The notes below the pieces were generated by a model. That model was not told where the DNA came from and ran no database searches. It was given only the letters and a program-made list of their open reading frames with translations. A stretch of DNA of 64,000 nt from Moniliophthora roreri (taxonomy: Eukaryota; Basidiomycota; Agaricomycetes; Agaricales; Marasmiaceae): NCBI GenBank assembly GCA_001466705.2, contig LATX02000236.1, forward strand, positions 1 to 64,000, given 5' to 3'. Position 1 is the stretch's first letter, and each line of letters opens with the position of its first letter. The translations under genes and the position numbers were made by a program. Below are positions 36,881 to 48,369 of this stretch, one piece after another.

Positions 36881-37696
36881 CACCTGCAAAAAGTACATTA
36901 CATTATAATATCCTTACAACAGGATTATAAAGGTTACAACATATGATAATAAATCCAGCTAGATTTTAAGTGTATTGTAGCCTAGTTGCAATATATTGAA
37001 ATATTTTAACTGCCTTACAACCCCATTACAACTACATTACAACTGTCTGGAGGGATCATTTGACATTATAGCCACATTACAACCACATTACAACCCACAT
37101 AGAGTCATTACAACAAGTTAAAACCTCAGTACATGCACATTATAACACAATTTCAAATATAAGTAAAGTTCTTAGTGCAACAGCATATAAAAACCCATGC
37201 AACATGACAATGTAACAAGGCTTTATTATTAGATACACCTATTTATGTTTATAATGAAACTGATTTTTGAATGATAAGCCAGTGTGGGTAGAATAAAATG
37301 TTTTGAAGATAGGTCTTTTAGTAAAAGGGTATAATGCACTGTGTATGTTTATAGTTATGTGGCACAGTGGTACAGTGGTTCTGAGCACCCAGTGGCTACC
37401 AGGCTGCTGACTAATCTACCATAAGGATGTGGGTTCAACTCAGGTTGCAATGAATGGATTTTTATTTCTTTTTGTCTCCAATCCAAATAGTCAAAATACA
37501 TTATAACAGCTAAATACACTTCAATACATTTTAATAGTGATTCTGATAAGGATTTGGTATCTATTTACTGTCCAGTAGGGTTGTAATGTAGTTGTAACAT
37601 TGTCTTTAGGTTGTAATGGCATTGCAACTTATCATAATTATTATGGGACTTGTAATTATTATAGTATGTTACAACTACATTATAACTAGGTTACCA
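36881..37696. mobile_element. TIR element, left part only (cut at N)
   Basis: Begins CACCTGCAAAAAGTACATTA and is near-identical to 38672 onward. Its right end is missing at the N at 37697. Confidence 0.6.
37358..37445 (+). other. tRNA-like SINE head
   Basis: TGTGGCACAGTGGTACAGTGG fits an A box. GGGTTCAACTCAGG (37431-37444) fits a B box. The spacing is that of a tRNA with a long variable arm. Confidence 0.5.
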
Positions 37697-37697
37697 T

Positions 37698-38062
37698 NTC
37701 TGACTTTTCCACAATAGAAAATGTGGAATTTTTATCTTATCTTATCAGCAATTTCTGAGCATTTTCGACCAGAGAAAATTTAATGTTTTCTCAGTATAGA
37801 AATTATTCTAATATATTGTATTATCTATTAATTCTCAGAATTTGAAAATTCTATATCTTTTGCTACTGAAAATTTAGTATTCTCCAGGCATATTCTTGTT
37901 GAGAGGACACAATTGAAATTTAGAATTTATATATGGTTTTATAAAAATTCTCTTTGCAAGAAGATTAAGTGTTTTCTCAATCAGAAAACCATGTTAAAAG
38001 AACACCTTGTACATAGTGTCAGTCCTCAACATCTGATTCCACATCACCTTCTCTGCTACCCA
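37698..38062. other. AT-rich stretch between repeat units
   Basis: Words such as GAAAATT and TTCTCAG recur in both orientations. No gene. Confidence 0.4.
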
Positions 38063-38577
38063 TGTGTGATGGAGTGCAACTTTTCCTTTCTCTTTTCTTC
38101 CAAGTCCCATTATCTTATCTCTTATCTTTTATCTATTTATCTGATTACTTACCTTATTTATACCATCACAGCCACTTCTCCATAGAACATTCCATTCAAC
38201 CCAGATCTCATTCCAGATCATTCTTCCATTTCCATCAGCTATTTTCGCCGAGACAGACTCCTTGTATTTATACTTGACACTTGTAGCCTAGTTCCCCATC
38301 TTGACCTCTTGGTCATTTGGGCTAGACAAGTATTCCTTGTATATATCTCTCAGTAGTTAAGCTAACTTGGTCATTTGGGCTAGGCAAGTATTCCTTGTAT
38401 ATATCTCTCAGTAGTTAAACTAACTTGGTCATTTGGGCTAGACATTGACTTTGTGTCTGTTGAGTTCAACGTCGTATCGACCTAGAGTCTATGCCAGATC
38501 ACCCCTTTCATTATCCTTTTCCTGACTCAAGTGCAGAGGGTTCTACTCACTGTGACGAGGGTCATTGCGGCATCACA
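38063..38577 (+). repeat. Third chromovirus LTR with internal tandem duplication
   Basis: 515 bp, TG...CA, same family as the element at 30.7 kb. A 58-bp segment starting CAAGTATTCC is duplicated (38327 and 38385). It is followed by CACTA and then the same flank as the 3' LTR, but the five bases before it are ACCCA, so it has no matching TSD. Confidence 0.85.
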
Positions 38578-38671
38578 CACTAGAGGCTTGTGCATTACAA
38601 GCTGCCTGTGGAGACAATGTCAATGGCACAGTTCATGTTATCAGCTGTGCTCCCCAAATGGTCACCAGCTC

Positions 38672-39582
38672 CACCTGCAAAAAGTACATTACATTATAAT
38701 ATCCTTACAACAGGATTATAAAGGTTACAACATATGATAATAAATCCAGCTAGATTTTAAGTGTATTGTAGCCTAGTTGCAATATATTGAAATATTTTAA
38801 CTGCCTTACAACCCCATTACAACTACATTACAACTGTCTGGAGGGATCATTTGACATTATAGCCACATTACAACCACATTACAACCCACATAGAGTCATT
38901 ACAACAAGTTAAAACCTCAGTACATGCACATTATAACACAATTTCAAATATAAGTAAAGTTCTTAGTGCAACAGCATATAAAAACCCATGCAACATGACA
39001 ATGTAACAAGGCTTTATTATTAGATACACCTATTTATGTTTATAATGAAACTGATTTTTGAATGATAAGCCAGTGTGGGTAGAATAAAATGTTTTGAAGA
39101 TAGGTCTTTTAGTAAAAGGGTATAATGCACTGTGTATGTTTATAGTTATGTGGCACAGTGGTACAGTGGTTCTGAGCACCCAGTGGCTACCAGGCTGCTG
39201 ACTAATCTACCATAAGGTTGTGGGTTTGACTCAGAGGTTGCAATGAATGGATTTTTATTTCTTTTTGTCTCTGATCCAAATAGTCAAAATACATTATAAC
39301 AGCTAAATACACTTCAATACATTTTAATAGTGATTCTGATAAGGATTTGGTATCTATTTACTGTCCAGTAGGGTTGTAATGTAGTTGTAACATTGTCTTT
39401 AGGTTGTAATGGCATTGCAACTTATCATAATTATTATGGGACTTGTAATTATTATGGTATGTTACAACTACATTATAACTAGGTTACCATATCTGACTTG
39501 GCATGTTGCTAATGGTTATGGAACTCATAATGCATTATGAGGGTTATAACCCTATTATAATGCTACATACTTTTTGCAGGTG
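38672..39582. mobile_element. 911-bp TIR element with ATTACAAC subterminal repeats
   Basis: CACCTGCAAAAAGTA at 38672-38686 is perfectly inverted at 39568-39582, and the similarity continues for about 33 bp. The left subterminal part repeats (A/C)ATTACAAC; the right repeats GTTGTAAT. A tRNA-like segment lies inside (39149-39237). No transposase, and no clear target duplication. Confidence 0.65.
39149..39237 (+). other. tRNA-like SINE head, second copy
   Basis: Same as 37358-37445 except that the B box reads GGGTTTGACTCAG. Where one copy has CA the other has TG, so the ancestor was CG, exactly the B-box consensus. Confidence 0.5.
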
Positions 39583-40594
39583 TCAGTCGTTCACAAGGTG
39601 GAGGTATTGGTGAATATATTCAGGATGGGTGGATTCAGTGAGTCCTGGGAGAAGTTGCTGCACAGATGTTAGTACTGACCTACTCATCATTGAACCCCTC
39701 TGGTTACAGGTGGGTGTGGAACCAGTGGTGCAGCCACAGCTAATGATGTGCTCATTCTTGAAGATTTCACTGGACTGCTTAGAGAATCCCAATGATCAGG
39801 GTTGGATTGTACATCCATATCCAAATTCAAATCCTTCCCACAAAACAGGTCCAACAGCAACACTCACAGCCAACTTACTGAAGAAGCTGTCAAAGCCCAA
39901 GTTCCATGGAAAGACATGTGCTGCATCTAACTTCCCTCAGTTACACAAAAGTGATCCTAGTTACAACTCTAGATGACATACATCATATTCTATTTCTACA
40001 TGTACTTCATGGTGTCTGCCTCAGATTCATAGCAGTCCTGATACCTGAGAATAATACAGTCTTTTATGCCCATTAGGTGGTGGAGGTGATGATAGCATTG
40101 ATAATGACAAGGGTTTCTCAAATGCAGCAATTCAGTCACAGAGAGAACCTGGTTTGGGTTTAAGCAGTGGATCTGACATTGTAATGAGGTATTGTGGTAG
40201 TTGTGATGGTCATTAATAAAGAAACCCTTGCAGTCATAGTTCACAGTGCACATCCTGGGCTTCTCACAGTAAAACAACTACATCATCACAACTAGCATCA
40301 CTATAATAAGCAGTCTTGCAATTAAAGTGCAAGTCATATGCAGATAGGTATGTAGATACAGATGATTCCAACTGGAGGGCCTAACTTGTGGTGTAGTAGC
40401 TCCCATTAACACTGATGTGTATGTCTTGTGGTGTGTATTGTAGCATATGTCATTGTAGTAGCAAGTCATGAACTAGGCGTTCAAAAAGAAAAGTAGGAAA
40501 CTCTGATGATATTCAAATCCAGATGAACGAGTTGGTGGATGACTGTGGCAGAGGATAAGGATCCCATTGCAACTAGATCCAGTGTCAAAACATC
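39583..40594. other. CpG-poor stretch, no gene supported
   Basis: The right part of the ~10-kb insertion separating the two halves of segmental copy 1. Short frames only. Confidence 0.4.
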
Positions 40595-40748
40595 ATGGAA
40601 TTCTAACTCTGGTATTGACGAATCTGCTCAATGAGAGGTAGAGTTTGAGATTTGTATTCTGGTGGACTTGACTATAACAGAGAATTATAAGTAGGACCTA
40701 AGGCATAACAAATGTTGGAGTTACCTGGAGCCATTTCAGTACTTTATC

Positions 40749-43027
40749 TCAATCTGATCTGGATTCAACTCTAACAATAAGCAGAGGGAGAAGATCGAGA
40801 AGTTCTGGACAGGGATCACAGAACTTCAAGACCTCAAAAAGAGTCAGTATACGCCAACTCTTGGCATTACACATCTCAACTTCAGCCCTTTTCACCATGG
40901 CAACCGAAAGCTGAATGTGGTATACGTTGCTGAAAGTCGACTCTGAGCATGGTAGGGATAAAAGGGATGTAGCCTCCTCTGCCCGAGTGCAAGAGCAATC
41001 GTTTCCTATCGAGATCACTTTCCCACGGGGCCAGGCAAGAGCGGAGGACGTCTGACCAGTAATGAGGAAAAGAGATAGACCACCAATAATACTCTCGGTT
41101 ACTGATTGATCTACTTGAAAAAGAAAGCCTTTTCTGCAGTCCAAGAGACGTTGCATTATGTCGGCATATCGATCGGAAGGATTCACCTGTTACGAGTGTA
41201 AGTGTGAGATCATTGCTTTGCGGCACTTGAACAACGCACCCGTAAGCGCTGCAATGCGACCCCAGCTTGGTCAAGGAAATCCCTAGTCATCATCCGATAT
41301 GAACATCTATCATATAAACACCCCGTAATATAGGATCCAAGCAATTTCATGAAATTGGAGTTTTGGCGGACGGCAGTGTGAAGAGCATCCAGTAAATCAT
41401 CACTCAAGGTGCTCTCTGAGCAACAGTATCCCCAGGACCTCCATGCACAGTCAAACACATGAAGTCTATATTGATATCAAGTAAACGGATGGTATCCATG
41501 CCATATAGAGTGAAAGCTTACTCAGGCTGTTCCTGGGGGAATACTTCTCGATTCCTGCCAGATACTTGGGACCTGTGATCGATGACACGAAGATACTGGC
41601 ATGCGAGAAAGCCATGGAGATCCTCATCATTCCCCACAAAAAAGCAGCCAGACCGGCTTGAATCACGGAGAAAATCACTGAAGGATGCATGAAGTATACG
41701 GATCTCGTCGTCGGGGCCTCCTATTTCGAGAACTGAGTGCATCCCACATAATATTGAGAGAACATCGCCTTCTTGAAGGGATAGTAGATATTCAATTGCC
41801 CGTGGGGTTCGTTCAAATGGTATAGGCACGTCAAATAATGCGGCTGAAAAAATAGCTTGCATAACATCCCGCAATTCCGAGCACCGAGGATTAGATGAAA
41901 GGATCTGATGGTAAAGCACATCCAGATCATGGAAAGGCAAGCTCGACTCCGGATTCAGGTCAATTTTGGGGTGAAGTATATGCTCCAGCTGTTTGCACGG
42001 GTTGAAATACTCATTATCCACAAATTTGACCACAGTTTTGGCATAAACGAATTGCCCAGATGCCTTGTGTATGAGTTTGTCGATAACACTTCGAGCAGGC
42101 CATGGAGATGGAAACAGGATGTGGTGATAATTAGGACTGGCGCGTATCCGCTTAAACTCGCTCTTCAGAAAGATTGTGATATCGCGAGCCGGGTTGAATG
42201 TGTCATCAAGAGCGACGCGACGTAGATATGCACGAAATCTGTCGGTATTGAAAGCATTTCGAATGGCGGGTTCGGGCCTGCTGCATATGAGAATCCGAAA
42301 GGGCATATCCTCCGGCAGGGCCTTCGCAATGATATAGAGGACCCGCTGTTGTGTCTGACCCTTATCGCACTCGTCTAGCCCATCGACAATGAGTGAACCC
42401 GGGCGACAGCGTGGTCTAGGGAGCGATCTACAAGGCTCCAGGATCAGCTTTTCAAACTGATCTTCGAGAGAGGCCTGCAGAATACGGGGATTTGCTCTGA
42501 TCGCTTGTTCAATGTACTCGCGTAGCTCCGGGATGGAGTGTGCGAGATCGTGTGCGAGTGAGAGGAAAATGTATTTGGGATTATTTCGCTTTGGGTCTCC
42601 CCGCCAGAAGAAGAAGCTGGCTGCAAGCCCGTTGTGCTTGTGAGCTTTCTCCGCTATGGTTTGTGCTATTGCAGATTTGCCTGCACCTGCTGGACCGTAT
42701 AACCACATTATGGAATGCGAGGAGTTACCACGAATCCAGTTGAGGAGCAACTTCAAAACACTTCGACGGGTTTTTGGGTGACATTGAGGTGGAGGATAAC
42801 GAGTTTCCGAGTTATATCCCGCACCCACGTCACTTACGAGCTGCCATAGGCGTTCAAGAGCTGAGTACAAGGTTAGCCAGAGCCCCAGTCTATCAGAGAT
42901 GACTTACGTTCGGTCGTGTAGTATTTGTTGAGTTTATCTGATCCCTCCCAACGTTGTTGAACTGGCCGCCGTTGATGTTTACTCCGCGAGCATTGGTGAA
43001 CATCGATGGTATATTATCCCCCGGCAT
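40749..43027 (-). pseudogene. NACHT-domain NLR-like gene, copy 1, disrupted
   Basis: Exons 43027-42908, 42860-41522, 41465-41240 and 41186-40749. The N terminus MPGDNIPSMF...NINGGQFNNVGRDQ is the agaric NLR signature. The NACHT module has Walker A GPAGAGKSAIAQ, Walker B LIVDGLDECD and the sensor RILICSRPEPAIR, followed by a winged-helix-like part ending ILHASFSDFLRDSSRSGCFF. No WD40, ankyrin or TPR repeats follow. Three lesions show against copy 2. An 11-nt insertion in exon 1 (TATTTGTTGAG on plus, about 42921-42931) shifts the frame into exon 2. TGA at 40749 stands where copy 2 has CGA. The acceptor of the last intron (TTACAG in copy 2) reads TTATAA. NACHT proteins are STAND NTPases that oligomerise on ligand sensing, and fungal members act in heterokaryon incompatibility. 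This copy is probably dead. Confidence 0.85.
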
Positions 43028-43128
43028 GCAAAAATGAAATGAAGTTTGCTTTGTAGAGAATGAGGGTAGATGGTGGTCGAGGGTTAAGGGTGTCGAACAC
43101 GTTGTAAACATGTGCTACAAACTCACAT

Positions 43129-44330
43129 TCAGCTTGGTTGATAAGGTTTGATAGATTCCAAAATTCGACTTGCCAATATTGGAATGAGTACCAGCTTCTT
43201 GGTACTTGCGCTAGCTGTCAGGCTTAATGTTCCTCTATGAGCCTGAAAGCGATCGCTGGTCGGGAGTCCACGAAAAATCTTGCGAGCCAAGTCTAAGCGA
43301 ATGTCCGAGGCACAAAGCCGGTGCTCAACGCTCAGAGTACGACGTAGTGTGATCTCAACACGAAATCCAGTCTCCTGTATCTGCATGGTCAGAAACCCCA
43401 TATACAAAAAGGCGTTTGAGTTGACCTCGGGGCTTTAAGGGAACCAAAGACTGGATCCGATCACATTTTCTACCAGTCACCATCTAGTTGGACTTTCAAA
43501 ATTTGGCCTCTAGATCAATGAAGATGGGTAGAAAGTAGAACGTATAGAGGAGTCGAGCATATCGTGGTCAAAGTTGACAAAGACAGACACGGCGGCAATG
43601 GTTTCCACCTGGCAAGCCGGCTTCACTCGCACGGGAGATAATCTATCCGCGGCGTGCCCAGCGCTCACGCTCCAGACATTGAAATGTCCGTCGATTGCAT
43701 CTCTGGGTGTATTGAAAAACCTCAAATAATAAATATCGATTATATGGGACAGCACATAGACTTTGTGACATTTGTGGTGTAGCATAGCAGCACCGACACG
43801 ATGCCATTTGAAGTATCGGTATGACGAGCGGTAGAGTCTGACAACCCTTCAAGCCGATCCGATTCGGCATTTTCGAGCCTTGTCGTGATTGATTTGACCT
43901 ATGAAAGCGTGAGTTGGAAATACGGCACAATCGACAAGACGCCTTACTGCTCTCGACCGGGTTCTCAACTGCAGATTCGTCGTTAGCCGTTCTACATCAC
44001 GGGAATCCCTGTCCGTCTTGAGGACATCTTGCCTCCGATCTGCCTCATATTCATGCAGGAGCCTGTAAGAAAACGCTACTCAACACTACTGCATCGTCAA
44101 GTAACGAGGTGCTTACGTTCCAGGTATTGCAAGCAGTTTCGATGAACTCGTGTGGCTCGTACAGCTATCCGGCCTCAAAAGGGTCATACAAGACTTGCAC
44201 GATCTAGTGTTCAAGAGCCTGCTCCGCAAGTGCTCGTGCCTGCTACGTTATAGGAATGGGTCAGATATTGAACGCGGGCGAGAAGAGGTGGGAAGACGAA
44301 CTAACGGATGGCGGAGGTTCCTGCAGTAAG
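43129..44330 (-). pseudogene. Unrecognised gene upstream of NACHT copy 1
   Basis: Minus-strand exons contain EYEADRRQDVLKTDRDS, LQLRTRSRAVRRLVDCAVF and, in a further frame (43785-43510), VYVLSHIIDIYYLRFF and VSVFVNFDHDMLDSS. A downstream frame (43407-43129) holds LCASDIRLDLARKIFRGL. All recur in copy 2 at 58.0-59.0 kb, but frames differ between copies. The upstream intron and first exon resemble the exons at 50.3 and 54.2 kb, so these belong to a locally amplified family. I cannot name it. Confidence 0.4.
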
Positions 44331-44407
44331 CTTCCCGACAGCACGTGCACACAACTTTTTGCCACCGCCATCCAACTCGAAGACCAGCGATATCGTCTCC
44401 AAAGTCT

Positions 44408-46230
44408 TCAAGGATGAACTTCTATATCGAAAAAGTGCCCGCGGATCGACCTGAACGTTTGAACCGCCATATTCACATCGAGTTCCCAGAGTATTTCAGG
44501 CTCTAGTACATGCAAACGAGGAGACACTGAGTAGGTTATGCGAAGACAAGGCATGAGGTAGCAGTTTTCCGAGAGAAGAGGCTGTCCTGGAACTACCAAG
44601 TTTGTGTTGTGTGTTGTCGGGTGATCGGTGAATGAGGAACTGGACGAAACGATAAGGTATATTTTCGTGATCTAGTATGATAGCTCTGTAAAGAAGAGAC
44701 TCAGACATGTGTTGAACGGTGACAGAACTAACAAAGGTAGAAGACATACCTTCGCCGCAGACGCGACAGCTTTTCTGCCCCCCAGGCTAAATCCCCGGCG
44801 AAGCGCAGTAAGCTCAAATTTCTTGAAGAGATAAGACTGTTTCCACTGGGTTAAGGGCAAGGACGACGGCAATAGAGATCTTGCTTCATGAAAAGAAGAA
44901 TCTGAAGATTTACAACGTGAGCAAAGCTGAACCAATGGTATTCTAGGCAGCACTCACTATTTTTAACAACTCTGACACCAAAGCATCTTCATCGTATCGT
45001 AAAATCCAGATTTTGAGCTTCTGGTTGACCAGAGACGTTGAAGGTCGGCGTCGTGCCTCACAAGGGAAGAAAAGAGACGCGACGAAGACCTCAGCTGGAA
45101 GTACATCCAAAACAGAGACTTTGCGAGATGGTACGTCTTTCTCTGCGATAGACAGTTTCCTAGCAGGAGGCCCCGGTACTGGGGCTTTTTCCTCTGAGAT
45201 CGACGGCTTGCGAGGTGCTTCTTCGGAAACCGACTTCTTTCTAGAAGGCATCTCTGCATCAGATACAGAAAGTTCCCTAGCGAGCGGTGGAGGCGACGCA
45301 GCTGAAAGGGGTTCTGATTCTGTAATGCCCTGTGTCGGCGCATCGACATTTGCTTTCTGAGTATCTTCGACGACCGATGCTTCCTGTGCAAGTGCTGCCA
45401 CACCTTCCTCTTCCTTCTTCGGCGACTCTTCCTTCTCTTCCTCTTCAGTCAGAGGTGACAGAGGTGACTTGGCTCTCTTCCTTGGAGGTGCAGTGCGTCG
45501 TGGAATTGCTGACATAGACATTGATGGCGGTGATTGAGGTGACAATTCGGGTGTACTTGCTGGCTCTGGCGAGAGAAGGTTGAGGGACCTGGCTGACGGC
45601 ACCGGTGATTTGACAGAGGTGTCGTCTATAGATGTGTCCGTTAGGGAGAGTTAAATCAGATCGAACGTACACGCTGTACATACCCGCTTCCGCTTTTGCT
45701 GGTGCTTCTTCTTTAACTTCGTCAAATGGCGGCACGGGTTCTGAGATAGAGTATATAGGTGCCAGTGCGTAGATGAGAATGTAACAAAGACTGATGCTTA
45801 CCGTCTTCCTTGGATTTCCCGAGTTCTTTTTCGACTTGTTCCTTGGGCGAAGTAACAGACTATCGACCATTGGTTAGAAGTTCAGGAAGACAACAAAGGG
45901 TATCGAATGACTCACCTTCTGTCGGCGGAGGTGAAGCAACAGGTTTGACAGCGGATCTACCGAACACAAGTGGCCCCATACCGACCCGAGCACCACCGAG
46001 ATGAGCCATACGAGCTGCAATAGCAGCACGCCGCTATCTCTTCTTCAGGATTCGGTTCAGCGTCGCTCTATTGTTCTTGCTGAGTTTCTTCGCCATCACC
46101 CAGGCCAGCACTGAGACTTGACACTAGCCTCCTCCCTAACAGACTTGACACCCTCACCCTCTATACCAAGTGACTTGGCGCTCTTCTCGCCCGGGGATTT
46201 TACACTTTCTGTCTCCGTTTCCTTCTTCGC
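44408..46230 (-). pseudogene. P/S/E-rich gene with Bbc1-like motif joined to ITTT-family exons, decayed
   Basis: Reading minus from about 46.2 kb: RRAAIAARMAHLGGARVG, then AVKPVASPPPTE, an intron, SVTSPKEQVEKELGKSKED, an intron, EPVPPFDEVKEEAPAKAEA, an intron, then a long exon (about 45659-44955) rich in S, P, E and K with repeated RKxSxSE units and PRRTAPPRKRAKSP. The first motif and the PRRTAPPRK block resemble Bbc1/Mti1, the SH3 adaptor of actin patches, but no SH3 domain is present. The end of the long exon (LKIWILRYDEDALVSELLKI) and the following exons (LFKKFELTALRRGF; ENIPYRFVQFLIHRSPD) belong to the ITTT family seen elsewhere here. A phase mismatch at the first intron and upstream stops indicate decay. 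Confidence 0.45.
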
Positions 46231-47065
46231 AGCAACTGGGACCGGTACATTATACACGACGTAGGAAGATGAACCACCTCAATGTCCAAGACACCTGCAG
46301 TATCACTCTCGGCAGCACATGTACACGATTCTCTTTCCATCACCATCCAACTTGGAGACCGGTGATCATCTTCAAGTTTCCAGGGAAGGCCGCCTATGTC
46401 GAATTGCCCACGGATCAACCTGAACGTTCGAACTGCCATATCCATATCGAGCTCCCATAGTTCAGGCCCTCATACAAGAAAAATTGGGGAATTTTGAGTG
46501 GGTTACTGTATGCAAAGACGAGGTGTGTGGTAGCAATTTGCAAAATGACGGGTTGGCCTGGGTCTACCGAGTTCGCATTGTGCATTATGGTCTCTATCGG
46601 GTCATCGGTGAGCGAAGACTGTGGATATAAGATTTTGAGTCTAATAGTTCTGTAAAGAACGAACTTAGTCTCGTATTGAATGGTGGCAGAATGAGTCAAG
46701 ACGGAAGACATACCCTCGCCGCAGATGCAACCGATTTTTCTGCCCTAGGACTCCAACAAAACGCGATAAATTCGGTATGTTTGAAGTGGCGAGACTGTTT
46801 CCATCAGGTTGAGGTTAAGGACGACGACAACGACAGAGACATTGGGAGATCTTGCTTCATGAAGAGATTATATCATGAGCCAGGTTGAACCAACGGAACT
46901 CGAGGCAATACTCACTATTTCGAACACCTCTGATAACCAAGAGACCCTTTTTTGATCGTCACAATCCCAGTTTTGAACTTCTGGTGGAATAGAGGTGTTG
47001 GAGGCAGGGTAGAGTCGAAGATCATGGGAAGAAAAGAGGCGCGGGCCACGACTTGGACGGCTCAT
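46200..47065 (-). pseudogene. ITTT-family fragment at 46-47 kb
   Basis: An exon ending RVSWLSEVFEI reaches a GTGAGT donor. The next exons give SRHFKHTEF and VASAAR, then a frame with SVDPGQPVI and MDMAVRTFRLIRGQF. It parallels the 3' exons at 44.4-45.0 kb. Frames change between exons, so it is scored as decayed. Confidence 0.45.
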
Positions 47066-47281
47066 GTTCAGCTAACCCTTCGCGCGTGAGCGGAGACCTT
47101 CTACAGACGATACACGAATGCCAGCTTCTCCGATGACACAGTAAACATAATATGTACTCGACATTAACTCGACAAGTTTATTGCATTCAAGCTCAGGCCA
47201 ATACATGTGGAGGCGTTACTCAGAGTTTGACGACCTCCATACCGCATACTATCGCTCATATCACTATCAACATTAAGGACC

Positions 47282-47748
47282 TTATGCACCATAGAACCGC
47301 GTAGAGAAACAGCTCCTATATCGCAACGATAGGCAATGTTCAACTGCAAGGATATTTGATGGTACACTTCGCCAGCAGAAACCCCGAGACGCAAAGGGAA
47401 CCTGAAGGACGTCATGTTGATCACAGGAGTTCGCCACTGTCTTACCTGAAAGCATCTCTGACGTTGCTCAACAGATCCACGACGCATTGCTACATTCTTA
47501 TTGAATTTGATCGTGTCCGGTGCTTGCTTTATATCGAGCTTACTCGGCAGAATAAGTAGATGATGATTCTTGATGTGCGGCGCGGAATCTTCACCTGCTG
47601 GGGAGGGTATTAGTCGTTTACTCGCTGAATGGTAGTTATGATACCTTCTATCATATTCATGGGGCTATCAAAAGCGCAACCACCCTGATCTAGTCCATAG
47701 AGCCACTCAAAAAGTGCGATTTCCTTTTCAAAGCCGGATATCAGTATT
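47282..47748 (-). CDS. Unrecognised gene, three 3' exons
   Basis: Exons 47748-47645, 47597-47446 and 47401-47282 splice in frame through GT-AG introns and end at TAA 47282. They encode GFEKEIALFEWLYGLDQGG, PHIKNHHLLILPSKLD, then SVPSNILAVEHC. The 5' part was not resolved. Conserved-looking spacing suggests a real gene or recent relic; I do not recognise the family. Confidence 0.4.
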
Positions 47749-48369
47749 CTGGTACATCAGCTAGAGGTTGAAGCACGTACACCTTCCGATATGAGCTCCC
47801 TTTCAATGGGCCTGAAAGTCGTGAAGGGACACGGAAAAGGGGCTTCAAACCATCAAAACGCGGTCACAAGAGCAGAAAATATATCGACCTGTCACAAGCT
47901 TGTCACATTACTTGTTCCACATCTTATATCATCGCACTCATCTTGCGCGGATATCATGGACGACTCGGGCTTCTCTGGAGGTTTTGGCGTTGATCTTCCA
48001 GTCACCGTGAATCAACACTAATTTGAGGTCACGAGCACAAAAATTTGGCGCTGAAATTTGCTTCAGTTCGGGTACGAAATTTTTTCCTCAGGTACTCACG
48101 ACTCATATAAGGAACAATACCACTCAGGATCTCCCCACTTACCCATCGGTATCTTCCTTCTCGTGAAACAATCTTAACATAGGCGTTGGAGTCGTGGTCC
48201 TACAGCAATGGGCGAGAAATTTGGAATGTCGGAGGTTTCCGTGGACGATCTGGGAGAGAAGTCAGGATTAACTGGTTTTAGTACCCAATCAGCAGGCGTA
48301 GGAATACATTCAGTGCGCTTCAGCCATCTCACCAGTTACTGTAACTCGCTGACGGGTTTCTAGGATGTC
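47749..48369. other. 5' flank region, no complete gene resolved
   Basis: May hold further 5' exons of the minus-strand gene at 47.3-47.7 kb and the promoter of the F-box-like gene that starts at 48370. Confidence 0.3.

Larger units (their letters stand above)
40597..44534. repeat. Segmental duplication, copy 1, NACHT portion
   Basis: Collinear with 55485-59150 on the same strand: the 3' flank, the NACHT gene and the upstream exons all align. Identity falls towards 40.6-40.9 kb, where CpG sites of the other copy are lost. Confidence 0.9.
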
